DNA of 64,000 bases. Source: Linderina pennispora (taxonomy: Eukaryota; Kickxellomycota; Kickxellomycetes; Kickxellales; Kickxellaceae). Shown piece after piece: positions 57,127 through 64,000 of the stretch (the stretch's first letter is position 1; each line of letters begins with the position of its first letter). Below the pieces are notes generated by a model that saw only the letters and a list, made by a program, of their open reading frames with translations, did no database searches and was not told where the DNA came from. The DNA lies in contig NW_024468267.1 of NCBI RefSeq assembly GCF_002104995.1, positions 1-64,000 on the forward strand, given 5' to 3'. The position numbers and the translations under genes were made by a program.

Positions 57127-57561
57127 ATGGCCGTCAGCAACCGCATCACAGTGGACAAGCTCGCGGAGCTGGTGCGGGACCCGACCAAGATCGCGGGCAA
57201 GGACTATGTAGTGGTGGATGTGCGCAACTCTGACTACAACGGCGGCCACATCCCTGGCGCTGTCAACGTCCCCGCACACGAAATGCACGACCAGGCAGCG
57301 GCCCTGGTGCAGAAGATACGCGGGTGTACCGGAAGTAATCTTCCACTGCGCATTGTCTCAGGTGCGTGGTCCCAAATCCGCCCGCATCTACAATGAAGCG
57401 GTCCAGGAGCGGCTGGAGAAGGCAGGCCGGCGACGACCCGCTTGTTTGGACAGAACATCCAGGTGCTGACAGGCGGGTTCACGTCATGGCTATATAGGTT
57501 CCGCGAGACCGAGCCAGAGATGATTGCAGCTTTCGATAAAAAGTTCTGGCAAGACAACTGA
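57127..57561 (+). CDS. Cdc25-like/rhodanese phosphatase (Ych1/Ibp1 type), frame broken
   Basis: The protein starts MAVSNRITVDKLAELVRDP, has the rhodanese strand YVVVDVRNSDYNGGHIPGAV, and the active-site loop HCALSQVRGP with the C-x5-R signature of the Cdc25-like Ych1/Ibp1/arsenate-reductase group. It ends LTGGFTSWLYRFRETEPEM and FDKKFWQDN. Frame changes near 57325 and 57430 interrupt it; homology runs across both. Repaired length is about 144 residues, as expected. The catalytic Cys and Arg are intact, so phosphatase or arsenate-reductase activity is plausible. Confidence 0.78.
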
Positions 57562-57578
57562 ATAAGAGAAAAGAAAAG

Positions 57579-58413
57579 TTAAACAGTCAGCTTGCCCTCC
57601 AACACAGTAACGGCGGTACCGGAAACCAGCACATGGTCGTCGGACAGCTCCAGCAATAGTTCGCCGCCGCGCTCCGAGCACTGCAAGGCACGCAGAGTGG
57701 ACTTGCCGAAGCGCTTATGGAACAACGGGGCGATGATGGTGTGGGCGGAGCCTGTGACCTGGTCCTCGTCGGGCACTGCTCCAGCGTGGAACACGCGCGC
57801 CAGGCTGTCGTAATCGGTCCCAGGCACAGCAAAGGTTACAGCGCGCACACCCAGCGCTTGGCTGGCCGCAGCAAACTCCTGCGTCAGACTGCATGCACGC
57901 AGCACAGCCTCGTCGATTCCCTCGATTAAAACCACCAGGTCGTTGACTGCCTGTGCATAGTGGAAGCTCACTGTGGCAGTGGTCGGCAATCTGCCGCCCA
58001 TGAACGCCTGCAGAACCTTCTGGTACTTTTCGCCATGGACCTCCTCGGACAGACTGCTAGGCAGACGCAGCGTCAGCAGCTCGTCCCGGCGGCTGATCTC
58101 CAGGGCGCCCACCGGCGAATGCAGGGTGGTGACCGGCAAGTCAAGCATACTGAGCAGTACATGGGCGCTGGCCAGAGTGGCGTGGCCACAGAACGCGGCC
58201 CTTGGTGCGCGCATTGAACCACTGCAGAGTGTAGTCGGCGCCTGAGGGCTGGAGGAAAGCTGTCATCGGCTGGTTCAGCTCGCTAGCGATCTGCTGCAGC
58301 GCCGAGTCGTTGAGCGAGTGCGATGCCGGGAGGAGCACGACGGCAGCCGGGTTGCCGCCAAACGCCTTAGCCGTGAAGGCGTCGATGATGAAAACGCGCA
58401 GCTCGAGGGCCAT
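57579..58413 (-). CDS. PhzF-family protein, copy 5, divergent, catalytic Glu replaced
   Basis: It starts MALELRVFIIDAFTAKAFGG, then NPAAVVLLPASH, clearly PhzF. The catalytic motif reads ELNQPMTAFL, with Met in place of Glu. The region after it is shorter than in the other copies, and the CGHATLASAHVLL and EDQVTGSAHTIIAP motifs remain. A frame change near 58195 interrupts it; the end VLVSGTAVTVLEGKLTV is typical. Repaired length is about 277 residues. It overlaps nothing but lies 17 bp beyond the stop of the convergent rhodanese gene. Probably non-enzymatic, or an enzyme with altered chemistry. Confidence 0.8.
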
Positions 58414-58486
58414 TGGCAAAAAGAGAATGAGTGTATTTTAATAAAAAGCTAGTGGGGAGAGCACAGATACGGCTCCTAGCCCCTGG

Positions 58487-58494
58487 CTATATAG
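58487..58494 (-). promoter_or_regulatory. TATA box of PhzF copy 5
   Basis: CTATATAG, self-complementary, is 74-81 bp upstream of the start at 58413 on the minus strand. Confidence 0.45.
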
Positions 58495-58695
58495 GGCGCA
58501 AGAACTGGCGGGGGTGCGGACCGGAGAGCGAGGGCTAGGGGGAGATCACCACATGACTCAGGAACGCCATACCAAGTCACCTTCCTCAATTTGTCAGCTT
58601 GGCAGCTTCGATAGTGATGGTGACAACACCAATGACAATCTCGACACCTACTTTGTTTCAGTGCGTGGAGCGCAAGGGGAGAAATGTTTAATACA

Positions 58696-60049
58696 CTAGT
58701 CTGCGATGGCAAACACCAGGCACTCGAGGGCCATGACAAAGATGTCGACAACTATAGCGCACTTGACAGAGAGAGAAGGGAGGGCTGTTAACGATAGGGA
58801 CACAAAGACAGCGCTGGCACGTTTTCTACAACAAAACTTACCAATCAGAATAATCACGATCCACTCCAGGAACTCGCCGTGCATGCCGTTCAGATGGCCA
58901 TTGAGCATGTCCAGCATCTCGCTAATGACGCTGACGCGGTGGTTCATGATCTCCACGCGCTGCGGGATCTCCAGGTACTCACGAATCGCCACATACAGCG
59001 GCTGCAATGTGGGCTCTGACCAGAAGATCTCGGGCGTGTCCAGGATGTTGCTCACAAGGTTGACGTTCACCCGCATAATAAACAGCTGCCCGATCTTCTT
59101 GATCAGGCCCTTGCGCGTCATTTCCTACCGTGCCCGACTCGGCCATGCGCTGCGGGATGTGCCGCGTCGCCTCGATCGTCTCGTCCACCAGCCCCTCGTA
59201 CAGCGACAGCTTCGTGGCCTGTGCAATCGCATGAGAGATTGCCAGCTTCGCCATATGGCCCTTGGTCATCCGCAGCGAGATCACGTCATTGTACACACGC
59301 GACTGCGAGTGTGTATTGAAGTAAAACTCGAGCTCCTCGGTCTCAATGTCGTCCTCGTCCACCTTCTCCAGCTCAAACGGCTCCAGCTCGCGCAGAAACT
59401 CGCGCTCATGCCGCTCCTCCATGCCCCACAGCACCACCACTCCATAGTCAAATATAAACACCTCGCTCTTGATCGGAATGTGCGTCTCGCGGAAGCTCAC
59501 TGCATGGGAGTCGGGCTCCAGCAGCGACGGCTCCACGTCAATCGTGATGGCCTCGGCCGGTGCATACACAAACGGCGAGTAAATACACTCGTCAAGCAGC
59601 TTTGGCGCCGCTTCGTTCTGCACCCGTCGCCCCTCAATCCACTTGAACAGCTGGGTCATCGTATACGACGATGCTGTCGCATACGCCGTCACCCTAGGCA
59701 ATGTCCCCGGCGGCAGCGCCTTCAGCCTATTGATTTCTCCCCGTAGCTCCTGTGCCCCGCGCATATGCGCCACCTGGTCGTATACGCCTGGCAAGCCCAC
59801 GTACTCGTCGGCATCCGTACCTTCGTTGTCGTCCTCAGGCAGAAGCTTCAGCTTCTGCATTGTCTTGGTCGTGCGGAACGCTGGCCGCTGCCGCGAGAGC
59901 TGCTCGGCTGTGCGGTGCATGCCCGACGGTGGCACTACGATCTCGCGACGCATCCGCGGCGGATACGATCCTGCGTGCTGGTTGTTGTCGCTGTTGCCCA
60001 GTAGGCGCGCTTGCTTTGTGCGCCGGTTAATTGGAACTCCCTGGCTCAT
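58696..60049 (-). CDS. Rmd1/DUF155-family protein, one intron, one frame break
   Basis: Members (yeast Rmd1, Rmd8, Rrg-like/YDL001W family; DUF155) are membrane-associated; Rmd1 is needed for meiotic division. The polar N-terminus begins MSQGVPINRRTKQARLLG; the domain has RVTAYATASSYTMTQLFKWI, VFIFDYGVVVLWGMEE and LVSNILDTPEIFWSEP. A 90-nt intron (58752-58841, GTAAGT...TATAG) precedes the last exon encoding the C-terminal hydrophobic helix VVDIFVMALECLVFAIAD. The frame breaks near 59128 where the strand reads GTAGG; GTAG restores it. Repaired length is about 420 residues. Confidence 0.83.
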
Positions 60050-60850
60050 TGGTAAATAAATAAAAACCGAGTTGGAAAAAGCAAAGGAAAAAAAGCATGC
60101 GGGCAGGACTAGGCCCATCTTGTTTTGTCCCCATTGTGCGAGCATCGATAAACCTCTAGAAGGAGATTGTGTGGGGAGCCAACGAGGACAAGCGATTGGA
60201 TGGTTCAAGCTCAAACACATGATCTGGGACCCTGGCTTCTCAACCCAGCCCTGTCTGTGCGTGCAGCACCGCTGAGCTACCGAGCGCCAGGGAGACACCA
60301 AGGAAGGCTAGACCGGACAATATAAGTCCCGTAAGATATCTAATCCGAAATATAACAGTTGGTACCAAGCCTTGGTACCAATGTTCGCCGGTCCAGATGC
60401 GCACCGAGAGCAAGTATGGTTTGCTATCGAAAGCCAAGAATAAAACAGGAAGCAGTGAAGAATGGCTTGAACGAGCCTCAAAAAATTCGGTACCGTTGAA
60501 GCGGTGCCTCCATATGAGGGAATGAAGGAAAGAAAGGGATTCTGAATTGCCGAGGATATCGAACTATGTCCCTCATCGTCGGAAGCTTTATTGAATTCCA
60601 AAAGTGAGAGATGGAGGCCAGGTCTGGCTGAATTCCATCCAACATAATACTGCATTACCTGAGGGAAGAAATTGGGAACGCAAACCTCTAGAAGCGATGG
60701 AAAAGAACCAGTGGATTCGAAACCAGTTTTGGTCTACATCTTCCGTGCCGTATCTAACGATTCATGCAAACACCTTCACCATTTGCATGCATGCACTGAA
60801 GGAGCGACTGGATAGGAAATGGAGTGCAATAGTTGGGAATTTATCCGTTT
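60050..60850. other. Intergenic region with tRNA-like A-box sequence and a KpnI-type palindrome pair
   Basis: No protein gene is seen. The minus strand near 60290-60255 reads GGCGCTCGGTAGCTCAGCGG, an RNA polymerase III A-box-like start, but no complete cloverleaf follows. At 60360-60382 two copies of the palindrome TTGGTACCAA are separated by GCC. Confidence 0.4.
60360..60382. repeat. Doubled palindrome TTGGTACCAA-GCC-TTGGTACCAA
   Basis: Two identical 10-bp palindromes separated by 3 bp. The two copies can pair with each other or each with itself. It could be a dimeric protein-binding site or chance; nothing nearby identifies it. Confidence 0.6.
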
Positions 60851-61975
60851 GATCTGATTCATCCTCCTGATCGATAGCCTGCGAAGAGAAATACAAAAGA
60901 AGCTGAGGCATTAAGCGATTGAGTGGGCTACAGGTAATAGACGTGTGTAGCTCCAAATACCCTGGTTTGGTCCACCCCGACAGACTCCATAGACAGCAGG
61001 CAAATAGATACTGGAGCTAAATTTGGCTGACGTAGCCACTGAAACCCGGCTGAATATGGATTGGGTATAGGTGGTGTACTCTTCCTCAGTCATACCATAG
61101 CCAAAACCAGGTGGTATAGCGATATTTATGGAAATCAGCATAAAGATAACCAATCCTAAGTGGCATTAGCTCATGGAGTTCTAGCAGGTCCTTATCGTCC
61201 GAATTGATGCTGCTCCATGAGATATTCCAAGGAACATTGCGCAGGATCAAAACTTTGGTAGAGGATGCATAAACCTCAGGAATCGCGGACAATTGGGCAT
61301 CCAGGTCAAGATATGTAAGACATGGTAGAAAGTATATTTTTGTGAACTCAGCACTAGTGCCTCATTAACACTGAGGTATTCCGTTCCGCACACCGCCATA
61401 TTAATCAAATGAGAAATAGGGCATGCTGGGTAGTCAAACCCACCCGCGTTAAAGGTTAGTGATGTTAGTCCTAGGTAAATGAGTGCATATATGTCGATTC
61501 GAATGTGTTCCCCTCAATGTCGAAGTTTTCAGGTATTGCAACCGTTTCACAAAGGCTTAGATGGTTTTCCACAATGAGCCCAACGGTTGATGGCCATTCT
61601 GCTTTATCCAACAGCTCACTACGTAGTAGCTCAACAATATCAAAATTGTAGACATAAGCTAGATTCATATAGATAAAAATTGGTAACCAAATACAAAAAG
61701 CCGTTCTCCACAGCTAGGCTGATATTGGAAATGATACCAAAGTTTGCAATGCTGAGCTGATGAACACTGGTGTCTTCATCTTTAACAGAGAGGTCAATTT
61801 ATGCATGCGAATAAAGGTACAGAAGTGGTATTCTCTTCGATCTGTTGCAAACATGGGCCGGAGAGGGGTCTGCTGTGTGAATATACTCATCCTTGGTATC
61901 ATACACAAAAAGATTAGTAACAAGGTATAGAATTATCCTCAACATTGTATCAGAGAGATAGTTAATGGTGGCCAT
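60851..61975 (-). pseudogene. F-box/LRR relic on the minus strand
   Basis: The minus strand begins MATINYLSDTMLRIILYLVT, an F-box-like start (L-x-D-x-x-L-R-x-I). Disconnected frames with LRR-like composition follow (VLILRNVPWNISW, then ELHELMPLRIGYLYADFHKY). Stops and frame changes occur throughout. It is more AT-rich than intact genes, as expected for decay. Confidence 0.45.
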
Positions 61976-62619
61976 TCTCCAGAAATTTGTGCAAAATGGT
62001 GAATGAATAAAGCAGAGATGGGAAACAAACGTCCTGCTCTTACCTGCTATTCGCCGCATGTCGCATATTATGACAGGTTGGTTGGGCCTCTTGATGTCAC
62101 TCCCTAACCTTGCATATGCTAATACAAGATGGTGGGCTTTTATAATACATTGGTGATTAATCTCTGATATCAGTGTGGCCATGTACACAGGTGTGGAGAG
62201 AGGGGTCTACTTTCCATTTATACTACTACATCGTGTGACATTCCTTTACATAGACCAGGGCTCATGCTAGTTGTTTTTTTACAGAATCTCACAACCATTG
62301 TGCGAAGCACATTTCATAGAAATTACATACATCTTAAGAACTCGCCATGCTATTTCCTGTGTAGTAGATATATTTGTGAAATAGCCCTTGCGCCCATTCG
62401 AATAAGTTTACTTTCAAAGCATTCTTTCATGGTACGTATTTGAACGTAGGAAGCATACAAGCGGAGAATGGAAAAAGAAGGATACTAAAGGTAGGCAGGC
62501 GAATACCAGCCTAGATACCGTCCTTAGCGCCTGAAAAAGGAATCGGGGCCATTGCTGGTCGTAAACATAGGAAACATGTGTCCTAAGGTCCTGTGGAGGA
62601 TAGTGTTGGGAGCCACATG
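61976..62619. other. Intergenic, nothing recognised
   Basis: AT-rich sequence between the F-box relic and PhzF copy 6; no gene is seen. The boundary of the duplicated PhzF block lies at its right end. Confidence 0.4.
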
Positions 62620-63492
62620 TCAAACCGTTATTATGCCCTCAAGGACAGTAACAGCCGTACCGCTGATCTGAACCTGCGAATCCCCGACGATATTAAGCTC
62701 AAGGTTTCCGTGGCGCTTAGACACCTGTGTGACTGAGAACGCCTTCTTGTCCAGCCGCTTCTCCCAGAAAGGCGCAAGGACAATATGTGCTGACCCACAA
62801 ACCGGGTCCTCAAGGACACCAGCCCAAGGGGCAAACACCCGGCTGTGGAAGTCTTTGCTGGTGCCCTTCGCAGTAGCTATGACAAGCAACAGACCCAGCC
62901 GTTCACCAGCAGCGTACACCTGGGGCGATATATTGGGCACCAGGCCAGCAATGTCGCCCTCAGTCGCATTGGGATCGTGCACAACAAGATACTTGAGCCT
63001 CGGTGATAGTTCAATCTCAAAAGTGTCGCGGTACTCTCCAAAGACGCTAGCAGCAAGAAGCTTGATGTCGTCAGAAACAGCAACTGGCTGAGGACGATCG
63101 ATTGGGAGAGTCATGGTCAAAAGCCCATCCGAGTTGCGCTGCACTACCAGCTCACCGCTCAGCGTATCAAAGCGCAGCTCATCGGACTGGTTATGCATCA
63201 AGCTGAACAGAGCATGAGAGGTAGCAAGCGTGGCATGGCCACACAGCTTCACTTCACCAGTAAGCGTAAACCACCGCAATCCAAACTGTGAAGCTTCCTG
63301 GAAGGCATTGGGTCCACTGGCATTCGTCGGGACTATAAAAGCGGTCTCTGACAAGTTCATCTCGACAGCAATCTGACACATTTGGGTATCAGTTAAGGGC
63401 TTGTCAGCAGGAACAGGAACAACTGCAGCGGGATTACCGCCGAACGGCTTGTCGGTGAACGCGTCGACGGTGAAGATCTGGTACTTGCTCAT
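62620..63492 (-). CDS. PhzF-family protein, copy 6 (intact, recent duplicate of copy 2)
   Basis: A 290-residue uninterrupted frame starting MSKYQIFTVDAFTDKPFGGN. It has catalytic Glu49 (NLSETAFIVPTN) and GVLEDPVCGSAHIVLAPFW. It is about 97% identical to copy 2; differences cluster at the two ends (for example SGTAVTVLEGIITV against SGMAAAVLEGTITV). Upstream DNA, including the promoter module, is also nearly identical to that of copy 2. Presumably active. Confidence 0.93.
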   Translation of the reverse strand: MSKYQIFTVDAFTDKPFGGNPAAVVPVPADKPLTDTQMCQIAVEMNLSETAFIVPTNASGPNAFQEASQFGLRWFTLTGEVKLCGHATLATSHALFSLMHNQSDELRFDTLSGELVVQRNSDGLLTMTLPIDRPQPVAVSDDIKLLAASVFGEYRDTFEIELSPRLKYLVVHDPNATEGDIAGLVPNISPQVYAAGERLGLLLVIATAKGTSKDFHSRVFAPWAGVLEDPVCGSAHIVLAPFWEKRLDKKAFSVTQVSKRHGNLELNIVGDSQVQISGTAVTVLEGIITV

Positions 63493-63693
63493 TGGTAATG
63501 TGAGTAGTTGGAATGGATGATTTTTCAGTGAGTAAAGGCCACTGTTCCAGGTTTGGCTCCTCGGTTCTCGTTTAAATACTGCTGGCGCAGGCTAATAGTG
63601 GCATGCTGGGATGGCTTTATGAGTCACTGGACCAAGCGCTGCGTTGCGTTTGTGATATCGCCAATACAAGCTGCCAGTGCCATTCTCACACGC

Positions 63694-63749
63694 TATTCGC
63701 ACGGGATTGTTAGTGCGGACAAATGGTGTGGGAATTGCTGTGTACCCGT
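63694..63749 (-). promoter_or_regulatory. Shared PhzF upstream module, instance 4
   Basis: A copy of instance 2 with a few changes (CTATTCGCACGG, then GCGGACAAAT, then TGTGTACCCG), carried along in the duplicated block. Confidence 0.5.
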
Positions 63750-63799
63750 ATTGGAAATTCTGCTGCGGTATTGGAAAACATCGAGCGAGATATGAACCA

Positions 63800-63897
63800 G
63801 ACTGAAGTAGCAACATCTAGAACTGCCGCTGCCTTGCCGCTAATCTGAACGTAGGTATCGCTAAGAAGCTCAACCTCAAGGTTGCCACGTCGCTTCA
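63800..63897 (-). pseudogene. Truncated C-terminal fragment of a PhzF gene (copy 7)
   Basis: The minus strand reads RRGNLEVELLSDTYVQISGK, then AAAVLDVATSV, matching the last ~30 codons of copy 3, but its stop codon has become TGG. Similarity ends abruptly at about 63896, inside the coding region. It is the passive end of the duplicated block. Confidence 0.8.
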
Positions 63898-64000
63898 CGT
63901 GTTTTAGATGTTGATCTTGCATTCTAAGACATTCCTTGATAGTCAGAGCAAAGGCTGAGAACAAAAGTAAAAAAATTCTATACCCATGGAAACTTTTCGT

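Larger units (their letters stand above)
62620..63896. repeat. Segmental duplication of 52003-53279
   Basis: One whole PhzF gene, its ~300-bp upstream region and the last ~100 bp of the next gene are repeated with only scattered differences. The left edge coincides with the stop codon of the gene; the right edge cuts through a coding sequence. The spacing between copies is about 10.6 kb, same orientation. Confidence 0.85.

Noticed and set aside
60200..60292. A full tRNA gene near 60.25 kb
   Set aside because: An A-box-like start is present, but the acceptor, anticodon and T stems do not pair.
1..64000. CRISPR array, prophage or bacterial operon structure
   Set aside because: No spaced direct repeats of CRISPR type, and the gene content, introns and tRNAs are eukaryotic.

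Overview
This window is nuclear DNA from a fungus. Protein-coding genes are separated by short intergenic gaps. Introns are few and small (88-126 nt, GT-AG with one GC-AG). TATA boxes lie about 70-120 bp upstream of several start codons. The gene content is eukaryotic: COP9 subunit 3, proteasome beta-5, small Tim chaperones, Mnd1, Ubc7, Rad16, a Rad60-like SUMO-domain protein and a mitochondrial carrier. Divergent F-box/LRR genes, repeated PhzF genes, degenerate secreted enzymes and a Cep135/Bld10-like coiled coil suggest an early-diverging zygomycete, most likely Kickxellomycotina. That placement is inference; no rRNA marker is present.

Layout. 0-8.5 kb: end of an unknown gene, flavin monooxygenase, CSN3, Cep135-like coiled coil, a small basic protein, a GDSL-like protein and an EamA transporter, nearly all broken by single-base indels. 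8.7-20 kb: GPI-anchored trypsin-like pseudoenzyme, GH125 protein, coiled-coil unknown, F-box/LRR gene, two CAP-like secreted proteins, siderophore transporter and an AIF-like oxidoreductase. 20-27 kb: membrane-anchored 5'-nucleotidase, small secreted protein, RNase T2-like protein, and three RNase H1-like copies (one pseudogene).

27.4-31 kb is an AT-rich island between a tRNA-Thr and a tRNA-Arg/tRNA-Pro pair. It holds an intact 504-codon Fanzor-type (eukaryotic TnpB/IS200-IS605-like) RNA-guided nuclease homologue on the minus strand, a hairpin-rich tract beyond its 3' end (a candidate guide RNA), and an AT-rich tract with a large inverted repeat upstream of it. This is the most unusual feature of the window.

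31-50 kb is conserved housekeeping: secreted Cys-rich protein, Rad60-like, RRM-like, Tim10, Bmt5, Mnd1, proteasome beta-5, ornithine-type carrier, two FSH serine hydrolases, Tim8, a bHLH factor, Ubc7, Rad16 and an unknown protein. 50.8-64 kb is a PhzF-family expansion: six genes and one fragment, all on the minus strand. Four carry a common upstream module, and a ~1.28 kb block (one whole gene plus part of its neighbour) has been copied ~10.6 kb away. A Cdc25-like rhodanese, an Rmd1-type gene and two decayed F-box/LRR relics are interspersed.

Many conserved genes carry isolated 1-nt frame breaks, often in short homopolymers. Where the rest of the reading frame is well preserved I treat these as probable sequence errors rather than pseudogenes, and I say so in each entry. 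All family assignments come from reading the translated sequence and recalling family motifs; no searches were run.
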